From: Trichomonas vaginalis G3
Lineage: Eukaryota; Parabasalia; Trichomonadida; Trichomonadidae
Assembly: GCF_026262505.1 (NCBI RefSeq)
Contig: NC_067205.1
Coordinates: forward strand, 186,001-250,000
DNA length: 64,000 nucleotides
Reading direction: 5' to 3'
In this document: in pieces, positions 18,997 to 29,570 of the stretch
How the letters are laid out: each line of letters opens with the position of its first letter
Position numbering within the stretch: the first letter of the stretch is position 1
Made by a program: the position numbers and the translations under genes
The notes under the pieces: model-generated
The model's input: only the letters and a program-made list of their open reading frames with translations
Told to the model about the DNA's origin: nothing
Database searches by the model: none

Positions 18997-21900
18997 TTAG
19001 AAATTGAAGAAATTAGTGTTATTTGTGTTTTGAGCAGGTTTCTGCTGGGAATTGTTACTAAAATCGAAAGACTGGTTGCCAAAGCCACCAGCATTTGAAG
19101 GAAAATCAAATGTTCCTTCAAAATTGCCAGAATTCGAAGAAGGGAACTCAAATGTTCCAGCAAAGTTTCCTTGGCCAGGTTGGCCGGAGTAACTGAAACC
19201 GTCACTTGAAAATGGAGCTTTTTGCTTCGGTTGTTGGTTAAATCCGGTTGTTTGAGGCTGATTAAAGCCTGGAGAAGGCTGTGCGTTGAAGCTTGGTGCA
19301 GCAGGTTTATTGTTGAATGATCCGAAATCGTCATTAAATGGATTTGAAGGTCTTGGAGAAGGAATTACCGAATTAAAGGTATTTTGTGGCTTGGAAAAGT
19401 CTCCAAATGATGTCTGTGGCTTTGGTGCTTCATTCTTTGGTTTGGTTGAAGAAGCAAATGCTTCGAAATCTGTTGTATTTTGTTTCGGAGCTGGATTAGA
19501 AGGTTTTGGCGAGAAATCACCAAAATCATTCTTAGGAGCAGCATTGAATGTGTTCTGTGGCTTCGGAGTTGATGCAAAAGCATCGAAATCTGTTTTTTGG
19601 GATGAGATATTGGAATTTTGTGGCTTTGGCTGGGAAGAAAAGTCTCCGAAATCATTCTTAGGTGGTGGTGGAGCTGTTGATGGCCCACCAAAGAGGTCTT
19701 TTGCACTTGACTTAGAATTTGGTCCGAAACCAGCAGCAACAGGAGTTGTAGGGCTGTTGTTTGAAGCAGTATTTGTCGGAGAAGATGAGAAATCGAATGG
19801 ATTGTCTTCAACTTTTCTCATTGAACTGTCAAAAACAGCAATTCCACTTCCAGAGCTTGTTGTTGGCTTTGAAGGCCTGTCGAATACAGAAGTACTTGGT
19901 TGCGATGGTTTTGTATCCATGGAGAAGTCAATTGTCGGTGGTTTCTGAGAATTATTTGTATTTGCTGGTTTAGAACCTCCAATGAAGCTAGAAGAGAACG
20001 GATCGAAGGCGTCATTGGTGCTTGGAGGTGGTTTGGCAACTGGTGCTGGTGCAGGAGCCGGAGTATTTGATAATGAAATAGAAACTGCGACAGAAGAGGT
20101 CGGAGAAGGCTTCGGAGTCGACAAATCTCCAAAGATATCATCATCTGTATTGGCTGCAGTGACTTTATTCACTTGTGGAGCTGCATTTGCCGATCCAGAT
20201 CCGAAAATATCGGAAGCAGTATTTGCAGCGGTTATAACCTTGTTTGTAGCGAACGGATTGTCTGGATCCTGTTGGGTTGTCGTTGTAGAAGCTATTGTTT
20301 CCTTGAAATCCCTCATTTGAGTGGCAATCGAGATAACATTGTTGCAGAACTCCTTCCTTACGTCATCTCTGAGTATGTGGCCACCAGAAATTATGCAAAG
20401 AAGTGGGACAACCCTGATCATCATGACATCTGGGGATCCTTTGAGTTTTCTACAGATCTCTAGTATGGATGATGCTGTTTGCTCGCTACTTCTTCGTTGC
20501 CAGACCTCTTGAAGACGTCCGAAATAGTCATTTATGAAAGATTCGGAATCTGACTTATCCAAGCACTTGGCAATGCAACGTAATGCTGATGCCGATACAT
20601 GGATATCCGTAGAATTCGAAACTAAATCCATTAATCTTGGAATAAGCGTAGATTGTATGGCTTGGTCGTTCATTTCATCAATAATAAGGTCTACTTTCTC
20701 AAGACATTCGACGTGGACCTTCGTGTTCTTGTTCTGAAGCGCTGTGAAGAAAACTGGGTAAACATAGTCTTTATGTAGTCTGATATCGAGTTTTTTGAGA
20801 AGAAGCCACATGTTTCTGAGTAATGCGATTGCAATTTCAGGTGGATCTTGGATGCCTGATAAGAAGGCGATCTTATTCCAAACATTTTCTTGGAAATCGC
20901 GAGCATCGTAATCCTTTGAGATCATGAATATAGATGCGAGTAAAATTGGTGCGAATCTGACATCGTTCTTGCATTCTTCGAGTAATTTTGGTAAAATTTT
21001 TACGCGTTGAATTGAAGGAGAGAAATAATCGATCTTTGAACCAAGACCTTTGTAGAATTTGAACTTATCTTGTGGTTGTTTTGTCAAAATCATGTCGATG
21101 TAACGTAAAGACTTCATTTGCATCGAATTAAACGCAGGATCTTCAAGAATACGTGAGAAAACAGGGCGCTGGACTGGTTGCTCTGACAAACATTGCTGTA
21201 AAATGTACTTAAACTCTTCAGGAACTCCTGTCATGTTAGAAGTGTAGGAATAGAGATTATTAAGGATCTGCTGAGGGTCGCCACTTGAATAAAGATCTTT
21301 TCCTGTAAAGCATTTATAAAGGAAAAGACCAAAAACAAAAACATCAGATGTTGGACTTAATTCATAGTTTCTGAGGAATTCTGGTGGTCTGATGTAGTTG
21401 TTGGAATTTTTAGACTTTGCATCTGCCAATAACTGAGGCGTAGGTTCAATATTTTCGGCATTAATAATCGGAGTAGCGAATTCGAATTTCATAAGATGTA
21501 CATTGAGCTCTTTATCTACCATAACGGCTTGTGGACATAATCCTAAATGGAGAACGTGAGCCTCAGCGTTGATGAAAGATAAAGTTTCAGCAATTTGGTA
21601 AGAAATGTAAGAAGCATCAAGAGGATGCATATTATTAGTATCTAGATAGTCCATATCATCGATTGTTTCAGAAGCAAAACCGATTTCTGGTTTCTTATCG
21701 AGATATTCCATAACTTTGATAACATGAGGATGTCTGATCTTTCTGATAGCTTGTATAGAAGCTATTTCATTATCTAAAAAGGTATTCCTCATGGATTTAT
21801 CAGGAAACTTGGCTTTTAATAAATCTTGGTCGACAATCCATAAAGAAACACGTTCGTTTGTTGTTTTATGGACGCCTGAGAAGATTTTATAGCAGCCAAC

Positions 21901-22008
21901 AGTTCTTATCTGTTTGACATCGTTATAATTGGCGGAAAGCTGGCCACCCATATGTTTGTAAAAAAAATAAATTGAAACCGGAAGCTTGGAAAATGCAACC
22001 GATTTCAT
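18997..22008 (-). CDS. SCYL2-like pseudokinase with clathrin/adaptor-binding tail
   Basis: 1003 residues from ATG 22008; a second ATG at 21951 gives MGGQLSANYNDV, matches the usual family start and is the likelier one. Kinase-like domain at about 30-300, with catalytic motifs replaced: the HRD site reads HLGLCPQAVMV and the DFG site reads MKFEFATP, and no VAIK lysine is clear. That is the SCY1-like pattern. Residues 300-590 are helical, HEAT-like. Residues 600-1003 are disordered, rich in Pro, Ser, Asn and Phe, with many DF, DPF and NPF type motifs (NAFDPFSSSF, DNPFDFSSS, PSNPFNDDFGSF) and repeated KNDFGDFS units. SCYL2/CVAK104 sits on clathrin-coated vesicles and binds clathrin, AP-1 and AP-2; the motifs here suggest the same job in endosome-Golgi traffic. 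Confidence 0.88.
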   Translation of the reverse strand: MKSVAFSKLPVSIYFFYKHMGGQLSANYNDVKQIRTVGCYKIFSGVHKTTNERVSLWIVDQDLLKAKFPDKSMRNTFLDNEIASIQAIRKIRHPHVIKVMEYLDKKPEIGFASETIDDMDYLDTNNMHPLDASYISYQIAETLSFINAEAHVLHLGLCPQAVMVDKELNVHLMKFEFATPIINAENIEPTPQLLADAKSKNSNNYIRPPEFLRNYELSPTSDVFVFGLFLYKCFTGKDLYSSGDPQQILNNLYSYTSNMTGVPEEFKYILQQCLSEQPVQRPVFSRILEDPAFNSMQMKSLRYIDMILTKQPQDKFKFYKGLGSKIDYFSPSIQRVKILPKLLEECKNDVRFAPILLASIFMISKDYDARDFQENVWNKIAFLSGIQDPPEIAIALLRNMWLLLKKLDIRLHKDYVYPVFFTALQNKNTKVHVECLEKVDLIIDEMNDQAIQSTLIPRLMDLVSNSTDIHVSASALRCIAKCLDKSDSESFINDYFGRLQEVWQRRSSEQTASSILEICRKLKGSPDVMMIRVVPLLCIISGGHILRDDVRKEFCNNVISIATQMRDFKETIASTTTTQQDPDNPFATNKVITAANTASDIFGSGSANAAPQVNKVTAANTDDDIFGDLSTPKPSPTSSVAVSISLSNTPAPAPAPVAKPPPSTNDAFDPFSSSFIGGSKPANTNNSQKPPTIDFSMDTKPSQPSTSVFDRPSKPTTSSGSGIAVFDSSMRKVEDNPFDFSSSPTNTASNNSPTTPVAAGFGPNSKSSAKDLFGGPSTAPPPPKNDFGDFSSQPKPQNSNISSQKTDFDAFASTPKPQNTFNAAPKNDFGDFSPKPSNPAPKQNTTDFEAFASSTKPKNEAPKPQTSFGDFSKPQNTFNSVIPSPRPSNPFNDDFGSFNNKPAAPSFNAQPSPGFNQPQTTGFNQQPKQKAPFSSDGFSYSGQPGQGNFAGTFEFPSSNSGNFEGTFDFPSNAGGFGNQSFDFSNNSQQKPAQNTNNTNFFNF

Positions 22009-22622
22009 TTTTGTGCAGATTTCGATTAAACATGTAGAAAAGAATCAGTTTTCCCTTTGTTTGATGATCTGAAATTTCCAAAAAAATTTCGAAAATCTAA
22101 AAATAAAATGAAATTTCTATGAAAAGATACTCAAAATAATAAATTTGAAAAAAATTTGGAATTTTGATTATAGCTATTATACTTTATTTTACATCATAAA
22201 TGCAAAGCATCATTAAAATTTTGATTAATTACTTTTTTATGTTATAATTTTTTAATATCACACCAAAATAATTGTTCATTCTGAGATATTACCTTGTAGT
22301 TCTCATTTTGTGCAATGATATATGTAAAATATCGCTTTGTATGAACATAATTCATTCAAATTTCAAGTGATATTCGACTTCTATCTGATTTTACCTTATC
22401 ATATCTAACAAAACATATAATATTTAGGGCTCTTTCATATAGCTTAAACCAAAACTCGCTTCCTGATAAAATCTTATGAATATTGAAGATCAAAAATGCG
22501 GTATTCATGACAATAGTGAACAAACTAACAATATTTCCCCATAAAATTAACAATTCATGCAGATTCACAGGTGAACATCCATATGAAACCTACGAGATTT
22601 TGTGTCAAAATATTTTTATAAA
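22009..22622. other. Intergenic, nothing recognised
   Basis: Divergent promoter region for the SCYL2-like and coiled-coil genes. A 70-codon minus frame at 22356-22568 has no recognisable feature. Confidence 0.55.
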
Positions 22623-23411
22623 ATGGATGTAAACAAGCAAATAGAGATATTAAAAAAGGAACATGAAGCCGCAATTGATAAATTTGATTTTGATAAGGCA
22701 GAGTCTATTTCAATTCAGATACAGAAGCTTCAAAAAGCCATTACAAATTCTAATCAAAAATTAGATCCATTTCTAGAAGAAGCTGAGAAAATTAAAGCTT
22801 CTGAAAACGCAACAAAAACCAAATACACACAAGAACGCATTGAGTTACAAAGGAAATTCCACGAACGATTCGAAGAATTAACAAAAAATCAGACAACAGA
22901 GATGAACAATTTAACTTTATCATACTCGCTTGCTCGTGAAAGAGAGCAGAAAAGACCAGTTCATGAAGCTGAATTGAAATACGAGCAAGCCAAGAGTTTT
23001 GGAACTGCTCATAACTATGATTTGGCTAAGGCAGTTTATCAAGACGGTGTACGATTAGAAAAGAAAGCTAGGCAACGCCGACTTGATCAGTGCGAAGAAA
23101 ATTTTTTGAAACAAAAAGAAAAACTCGAGGCCAAACATAAGAAAGAGACAGATTTACTAATGGAAAAGCAGCGCAGTGCGCTTCAAGAATTAGAGTTACG
23201 TGCTAGTAAAGAACATACGAGATTGAACCTCGTTGAAAATGTTGCAAAAACAAAATCATCATTAAAGAAGAGAGATGTACCAAAAGTTTCTGGAGTCATG
23301 TCACCAAAGAAGAGATCTCATTCATCAGTTTCAACTAAATCGCCAGATTCAGCTCGGAGATATAATTCTTACTCTCGTGGAAGTTTCTTATATTCAGCAA
23401 CACCATATTAA
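22623..23411 (+). CDS. Coiled-coil protein, basic C-terminus
   Basis: 262 residues from ATG 22623; the frame opens upstream only at a GTG, and TGTCAAAATATT lies just before the ATG. Residues 3-215 are charged, with long heptad-like stretches (KQIEILKKEHEAAIDKFDFD, RQRRLDQCEENFLKQKEKLE), so a long alpha-helical coiled coil. The last 45 residues are basic, Ser/Tyr-rich and repetitive (SPKKRSHSSVSTKSPDSARR), with SP sites likely to be phosphorylated. The DKFDFDKAE block near residue 20 resembles the internal helical motif of many trichomonad coiled-coil proteins. I do not recognise a named family; a cytoskeletal or scaffold role is only a guess. Confidence 0.65.
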   Translation: MDVNKQIEILKKEHEAAIDKFDFDKAESISIQIQKLQKAITNSNQKLDPFLEEAEKIKASENATKTKYTQERIELQRKFHERFEELTKNQTTEMNNLTLSYSLAREREQKRPVHEAELKYEQAKSFGTAHNYDLAKAVYQDGVRLEKKARQRRLDQCEENFLKQKEKLEAKHKKETDLLMEKQRSALQELELRASKEHTRLNLVENVAKTKSSLKKRDVPKVSGVMSPKKRSHSSVSTKSPDSARRYNSYSRGSFLYSATPY

Positions 23412-23615
23412 TTCGCAGATATACTATTATTTGTTTATTTTATTAAATTCTATCAGATATTTTCAATCTCAGTTCGAACTATTTACAGCTATTATAAATA
23501 AAATCGCTACACTTACACAAAAGAATGCTTAGAAACATGAAGGAATAGATTTTATTGCAAATTTTACTTTATGAAGTTTTTTCATTAGTAAAATATGAAG
23601 ATATGATTTGTGGAA

Positions 23616-23687
23616 TCCGATATCGTTCAGCGGTTAGGATATGTGGTTTTCATCCACAGGATCGGGGTTCGACTCCCCGTATCGGAA
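23616..23687 (+). tRNA. tRNA-Glu (anticodon UUC)
   Basis: A full cloverleaf can be drawn by hand. Acceptor TCCGATA (23616-23622) pairs with TATCGGA (23680-23686), with discriminator A at 23687. Anticodon stem TGTGG/CCACA holds loop TTTTCAT, giving anticodon TTC (Glu). T stem CGGGG/CCCCG with loop TTCGACT contains a standard B box (GGTTCGACTCC). No intron and no encoded CCA. A T run follows a few bases later. Confidence 0.95.
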
Positions 23688-23690
23688 AAC

Positions 23691-23705
23691 TTTTTGTTTT
23701 TTTAG
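23691..23705 (+). terminator. RNA polymerase III T-run terminator
   Basis: CTTTTTGTTTTTTT begins three bases after the tRNA-Glu gene, the usual simple Pol III stop signal. Confidence 0.75.
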
Positions 23706-24439
23706 AAATTCTTCTTTTTTTTGTGCATTCTTTGATTCAATGCTTTTGGATCCTATCTGCAAGCTGAGAGTTCTCTGTTACATGGATTGATTATATTTCA
23801 ATCTCTGATGATTCAACCTTTGTATCTTTTATTACATTTCAAGTTAATGAGTCAATCTATGTCTAATAGCTATGATTGGATTCATCACATTTCCAAACTG
23901 TAATCGCATTATATGAACTACACTACATCTATCTTTGAATTTTAATTTTTTATAAAAAATTATTCTGGATATTTTGAAATGATTTACGATGAAAACACAA
24001 CCATTTATGATGGTGAATCAATATTTCTCTTCAATATTGAGAATTGGAGGTTGAGTGTTGAATCTTTTTTTCCCGATCGAAAGTTTTGACATGTCAGAAA
24101 GTCCGCCATTCAATACATATGTTTTGGAACAAATTCGGTGAATTTTATTTTTCGATTTTCGGACTGAAACAGAATTTGCCATCTGACATCAATTTCGAAT
24201 TTACCTCTCGCAAATATTACTAAAAATCAGATGATAATTGCTGTACACAGCACAATAAATAATAATTCCCTAATTACCGAAAACAATGTAATTTCGATGA
24301 CCAAAAATCAAGTTACTACGTAGGGAGTATTCTGTAAATATCGAGCAGAGATTAAATAAATGATATTGTTTAAAAATCAAAAAAAGATTTGTATTTTAAA
24401 GTAATAAATTAGTGCTACTAATAAAAATATATCAAGTAA
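23706..24439. other. Intergenic, nothing recognised
   Basis: AT-rich spacer between the tRNA gene and the small minus-strand gene. No feature recognised. Confidence 0.55.
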
Positions 24440-24889
24440 TTACTGCTGATGGCTATCTTCTAGAACAACATAATCAAGGAATGGACGGATGGAAGCCCAG
24501 TTCTCCTCAAACCACTTAATAAGAACAGATTTCCTTCTCTTTGCATCACGATCTAATTTGATATTAGCATTTTGTGCGAGGACATTGGCAATACTTAAAA
24601 GCTCTGGCTGCTTAATACTTGCACCAAATCTTTGTGTAATTTCATGCCATACAGAGTTATCCTTTGGATTGAAGCCTGCGAGACGTTCAGCAATACGCTC
24701 TTTTTCTTTTGTTCCAGCAGCCTCTGGTTGCTGGATGATTTCTTGTGTACCATGCATTCCATTGTAAAATGGCTGATATTGATTATTGAATGACGGATCT
24801 ACCCACTGAGTACCATCCTTTGTTGGTGCTGGGGCAGCAGCATGTGGGTCAATGGGCTGTATCATTGCTGGCAATTGCTCGCTCGTCAT
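24440..24889 (-). CDS. Conserved-looking small protein with basic DAKRRK motif
   Basis: 149 residues from ATG 24889; the frame is open upstream only from a TTG. The N-terminal half is Pro, Gln and Ala-rich and probably disordered. The C-terminal 75 residues look folded and helical: NSVWHEITQRFGASIKQPEL, then LDRDAKRRKSVLIKWFEENW and an acidic end. The block RDAKRRKxxLIKWFxxNW is, from memory, widespread in trichomonad-specific proteins of unknown function; the Arg/Lys patch ahead of an amphipathic helix could bind DNA or RNA. I cannot name it. Confidence 0.6.
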   Translation of the reverse strand: MTSEQLPAMIQPIDPHAAAPAPTKDGTQWVDPSFNNQYQPFYNGMHGTQEIIQQPEAAGTKEKERIAERLAGFNPKDNSVWHEITQRFGASIKQPELLSIANVLAQNANIKLDRDAKRRKSVLIKWFEENWASIRPFLDYVVLEDSHQQ

Positions 24890-25490
24890 GAAATTAAAGC
24901 CCGCCAAAAAATTACGGTTTGACACAAAGTGCAAAACGGTTTTAATATGAACACGTCACTTTTCAACCGGTCTCTAGAAATTGAATAGTTGTAAATGTGT
25001 ACTTTTGGTCGCAATAATAGAAATTTTACTCATTGTTTTTGGTTATTTCTTGGGAGATTTTATAGATAGAAGATCCACTCAAAAGAGATGCAATAGCTGT
25101 CTTATCATCAATAACTCATACTATCAAAGTTATATCCCATAATCATCATTTTAAAAGGAATTTATCCAATTTTTAAATTCATTAATCCCAAAGTGCCTCA
25201 AAAAAGATACAAATATCGATAATTTTACCAACTAATCATATTGACTACCAAATCTTTCTTACAAATAACATATTTATTTGTAATCTTTTCTAAATCGAAT
25301 GATTTGTTAGTTAGTTGTTTTTAACATGACCATTTGATTCGGCTTACTTTGGTTAATCGCAATTATATTGAAAATATTAAATTTTTCATTTTGATACTTG
25401 AGTTTAGATAAGAATTATGTTGATGGTTTAAAAATAATGAGTAAGGTAGTTAATATAATATATAAGAAACTAAACTTTATTGGAAGAAAC
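24890..25490. other. Intergenic, nothing recognised
   Basis: About 600 bases of AT-rich spacer between two minus-strand genes. No feature recognised. Confidence 0.55.
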
Positions 25491-26702
25491 TTAAAGTTCA
25501 TTAACCTGCTCTTCGCGTTTCTTTGGCTCTTCATTATCACTTCCTTCAGATTCTGGGAAGATGAAATCGCCACGATCGAGCATGAATCTTTCGTTCGGGA
25601 TTTCACCGAATTTGAGTAATCTGCAGAGGGCACCACCAATAAGGCCAAAGATAAGAGAGACAGAGAAGGAGATGAGAGCACCAACTAATGTCCAGATGCC
25701 TGGGAACTTCTTGCAGTAAGCACCGATGAGTCCAACGAATGTAGCAACCCAGGAGCAAACGCCGTGAAGGTTGTGGACACCCATGACATCACCGATACCG
25801 AGCTTCTTCTGGAGAACTGGATGTAAGTAGTTGAATGAGCAAACTGAGACAATGCCAGAGATGACACCGACAAGGAGGCCACCCCATGGGCCAACGATGA
25901 AGAGAGATGTTGAAATGCCGACGCAACCTCCAAGAAGTGCGACAGCGTAGATAAGTGGATCAATTTTTCCACCTTTCTTGCAAGCGAGTTCAGCGAAGTA
26001 GGCAGAAATGATTGAACCGAGGCCGGCCATGTATGTTGTGATTACGTCTTCCCAAGCTTCTTTGCCCTTCCAGAAGATGGAAGTGAATGATGGCCAAAGA
26101 ACGAAAAGAAGTGTAACAGCGAGCCAAAGCCAGTTGATACTGTGTGTTGTGAAGCGGTATTCAACACCAACAACGCGCTTCTCTTGGACTGCAAGAGCAA
26201 CACCAATTCCGAAGTAGCAAGCGAACATGTGGACGGCAATAGCACCTCCTGGGTCGACGCAGCCCTTAATAACCTTCTCGGAAATGATAAGCCAGTCAAC
26301 AAGATAGAAGCCGCAAGAGAAAACTATGCCAACCATGATATACTGCCAGTACTTGATTGTACCAACGAAAACACCAATGGAAATTGCATAAGCAATAGCT
26401 GCAAGAACAGCTTCAGCTGCAATTCTTTCTGTGAATTCACGATGGCCATCATGTCCAACTGCAACAGCCTTTAAGAAAGCATAGAATATGAAAACAGTAG
26501 CAGAGGAAAGAAGTGTAGCGAGCATGACACCCCACTCGAACTTCTTGATGAACATCATTAAAAATGCAATTAAGATTGTCATAAACCAGACATCAACGAC
26601 CTTTGGATAAATGGATTCTGTATCGAAGTTTGCTGCTGCAACGACACGTGTATCGAGAGCCGGTCCGTTGCAGGAGACAAGGGAAAGAAGGAACAAAAAC
26701 AT
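25491..26702 (-). CDS. Rh-type ammonium/ammonia channel
   Basis: 403 residues, ATG at 26702. Twelve hydrophobic segments, the first likely a cleaved signal or signal anchor as in Rh proteins. Key motifs point to the Rhesus rather than the AMT branch: DPGGAIAVHMFACYFGIGVA, with the first pore His and the Rh-style CYFG, and GVHNLHGVCSWVATFVG with the second pore His. Both histidines of the twin-His pore are present. The C-terminal tail is cytoplasmic and charged (GSDNEEPKKREEQVNEL). Such channels pass NH3/NH4+ across the plasma membrane; trichomonads release ammonia from arginine and amino-acid breakdown, so export is a plausible use (inference). Codon use is C-rich, similar to IleRS, suggesting strong expression. 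Confidence 0.9.
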   Translation of the reverse strand: MFLFLLSLVSCNGPALDTRVVAAANFDTESIYPKVVDVWFMTILIAFLMMFIKKFEWGVMLATLLSSATVFIFYAFLKAVAVGHDGHREFTERIAAEAVLAAIAYAISIGVFVGTIKYWQYIMVGIVFSCGFYLVDWLIISEKVIKGCVDPGGAIAVHMFACYFGIGVALAVQEKRVVGVEYRFTTHSINWLWLAVTLLFVLWPSFTSIFWKGKEAWEDVITTYMAGLGSIISAYFAELACKKGGKIDPLIYAVALLGGCVGISTSLFIVGPWGGLLVGVISGIVSVCSFNYLHPVLQKKLGIGDVMGVHNLHGVCSWVATFVGLIGAYCKKFPGIWTLVGALISFSVSLIFGLIGGALCRLLKFGEIPNERFMLDRGDFIFPESEGSDNEEPKKREEQVNEL

Positions 26703-27615
26703 TTTTGTCTATCGTTATCAAAGATCATCGTTGTTTTTTCTCTTTCGGTTTATTTAACGGTTTTCAAGCCACTTCTTAGGTAAAAAACATCACAATGTGT
26801 AAAGAAGCAGTAGGAGAAATCTTCCAGTATGATACCAAGAATTTTATTGAGAGGTTTTTTTAAATTGAATTTACAAAAACGATGAAAGAAAATTGAGAGT
26901 ATTATTCAAAAAGCAAAATTGAATCATCTCGTAATATTTTTAAGCTAATATTATCAGATATATGTTTTCAAGCAATTTTCTAATAATTATGAAAAACAAA
27001 TAATCGATCACACACACTAAACATCTGATATAGGCAAGATTTCCGAGGTTTCATTATTTGAAAGGTCTCAATTTTGGGAGAAATCAATAATTGATTTCAC
27101 TTGTAATGTCCAATCTTTACTTTTTTTACTTCTTTTCTTATATAGCAATAATCAGTAGTACATTTATTATAATCTTATTCTCCATGTCAATTTTTGTTTA
27201 AATAATTTTTTATTTTGCAAATGAACCTTGAACATGCTAAGTGGCTCTTCATAGAGTCTTAAAATTCATTAATTATATTGTAATATTTAGAAATTGACAT
27301 TTTTTATTTTATGATGTTTAAATTGAACAAAATTGAATCGATGTTAATAATATCTTCCTTCTAAAATCAGCAATCATCCCATTCCCTTTCATAAATATTT
27401 AGATTTTTATCTTAAAAATATATTTGAACTAGTTGAATATACAAATGTACAACAAAATAGATCTTATAGAATAAAAGCACTAAATCAATCAAATATTTTT
27501 CAATTTTTAATAATTTTAGAAAATTAAAAATAAAAAAGAAATACAGATAGATATATTTTTAAAGATGAAATCTAACCGCTTTAAATCTGGTAAACGAGAA
27601 TAATTACAAATTATT
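26703..27615. other. Intergenic, nothing recognised
   Basis: About 900 bases upstream of the Rh gene and downstream of the Rab gene. AT-rich, no clear repeat or RNA gene. Confidence 0.55.
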
Positions 27616-28242
27616 TTAACAGCAACCTGTTTTCTCTTTCTTTTTCTTTTCAGAAATATTGACTGTATCTGCCTTTATTTCGCTTGTTGAAGTATTCATT
27701 TGAGTCCTTTCGTATTCTCCGATTGCAAGTTGGAAGATTCGATCAATTCCTGTTGCCGTTGTGGCACTTGTTTCACAATAAATTGCTTTGTGTTCAGTTG
27801 CAAACTGCTCGCATTTAGCCATATCGATATTTCTCTCAAGGTCGTTCTTGTTTCCTACAATTACAATAATAACATCTTCAGTACTATTTTCTCTAAGTTC
27901 TTCAATCCAGTATGCGACCGAATTGAATGTGACTTCTCTTGATATGTCAAAAACAATAAAAGCAATTGAAGCATTTCTGTAATACATTGGGGCAAGACCA
28001 CGGTATAATTCTTGGCCGGCTGTATCCCAAATGAATAAGTTAAATGTGTTATTATTCAGTTCAAATTGTTTTGTGACAAATGCAGCACCTACCGTTGGAG
28101 CTGCAACCTCTGGCATTGCACCACTAACAAACATAGAAACGATTGATGTTTTGCCAACACCGCTGTCTCCTAACAACACAATCTTAATTGCGTTCTCATC
28201 ATCTTCCATTTTAGAAAAAATGTTTTTTTTGTCGATATCCAT
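27616..28242 (-). CDS. Rab family small GTPase
   Basis: 208 residues from ATG 28242; a second ATG at 28209 (MEDDENAIKIVLLG) is an alternative, and TTTTGTCA touches the first one. All G boxes are present: P-loop GDSGVGKTS, the switch I Thr in APTVGAAF, WDTAGQE, NKND and ETSA. The protein ends in Lys-rich sequence then GCC, a double-Cys geranylgeranylation site. Switch II (AGQELYRGLAPMYYRNASIA) is close to the Rab5/Rab21/Rab22 group, so early endocytic traffic is the best guess. Trichomonads carry very large Rab families, so the subfamily remains uncertain. Confidence 0.93.
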   Translation of the reverse strand: MDIDKKNIFSKMEDDENAIKIVLLGDSGVGKTSIVSMFVSGAMPEVAAPTVGAAFVTKQFELNNNTFNLFIWDTAGQELYRGLAPMYYRNASIAFIVFDISREVTFNSVAYWIEELRENSTEDVIIVIVGNKNDLERNIDMAKCEQFATEHKAIYCETSATTATGIDRIFQLAIGEYERTQMNTSTSEIKADTVNISEKKKKEKTGCC

Positions 28243-29570
28243 TGACAAAATTAGAATTGCTTTTAAGCCATTGTTCCATTAAGTAAAGTATTCATCCATT
28301 TCAAATATCCGTTCAGCAACGGTCGAAAAAAAAATTCGCATATTCTTGATTCATTATTTTGACAAAAACAAAGGATATACGATTTGATTATGATAGTAGT
28401 TAGCATTATCCTTAATTCGAATGAGTTTGGCATGCCGAGATTAAAGAAAATTGAAATAACCGCAAATAACTCTCAAAAAAGTCAAACAATGTCACTTTTA
28501 TATTTCATTTTTATTCGAAACGTTAAAAATATCAATTATAGAACAAATTTATGCTTCAATTATTTTTTGCCAAATTATTTTTGACCATTATCATATTCAA
28601 TTTCGAAATTTGACACAACTATTTGAAAAATTACAAATATCGAAAAGACCATATATGCTAATAATATTTATGGATAAAAACAGTACAACTGTATTTAGCA
28701 TCCTATAAGCATCTTTCATCATATTTTCTAGGCATTCTGATCAAATTTATAATTGAAATTTTTCAATATTAGTTGGTTTTGAGTAGGACACAATCACACG
28801 CTCATAACTATTATAGGGGTTGAATTCCATATGTATTAAATCACAACTTAATTGATTTTTTTTTTGATTCTCAAAATTTCATTGATATCAATTGATTATA
28901 ATACGAGAAATCGTATTGAAGTATATATCAATCTGGATGAAATAAACGAATTCGCTCAAATTACGGAATACTGCCTTTTTTGTCTGCTTGAATAGTGAAT
29001 TCGAAATTTTATTAAGGCATTAAATGAGGGATAATAGGCAATTTAAGAAATGATTCCTTATATATAGTCTGTGCTATTATTCGAATAGCTGATTCAATTG
29101 ATTATTATAAGGTTTCTTACCCCTTCGAAAAATAAGTGGAATTTTATGAGTTTTTTTTCTAAAATCGACGATAATTATCGGCGCGTTCATTGAATATTCT
29201 GCATCCCTGGTTTTCCTTTCGTTAACAAAAATGTAATAAATCCATAGTACTGCCTATGGTCGTCATAAAATATCTTTGAGAAGAGTGACCTCGGTTAGTT
29301 ATGCAGACCAAAACTGATCGGAAACCGATATTTTTATGAAAATAAATCGATCCTCTTGCCATCCAGATAGCTAAATTTCGAATGAAATTCAAAACAACTT
29401 CCTCTTATTGTTTGAAAAAAAAGTTTCTTTTTGATTGTAAAAAATAAAAAGTGATGAATATTTTATCATCATAACGTTTTTGAATGATGAATTAAGACAT
29501 CCATGAATTTTCATATCGAATACTTTTTTATATCGATTATGTGTTCAGAAAAAGTGGTTTTAATATTGTG
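28243..29570. other. 1.3 kb gene-free spacer
   Basis: Divergent spacer between the Rab and Sec7-PH genes, long for this window. One 66-codon frame at 28384-28584 lacks any recognisable feature. No inverted or tandem repeat was seen by eye. Confidence 0.55.

Noticed and set aside
19286-19948. 220-codon plus frame opposite the SCYL2-like tail
   Set aside because: Antisense of a low-complexity Pro/Phe/Ser repeat; the Gly/Phe-rich product mirrors that repeat and shows no domain.
28384-28584. 66-codon frame upstream of the Sec7-PH gene
   Set aside because: No domain, skewed Ile/Asn/Phe composition and no neighbour support.
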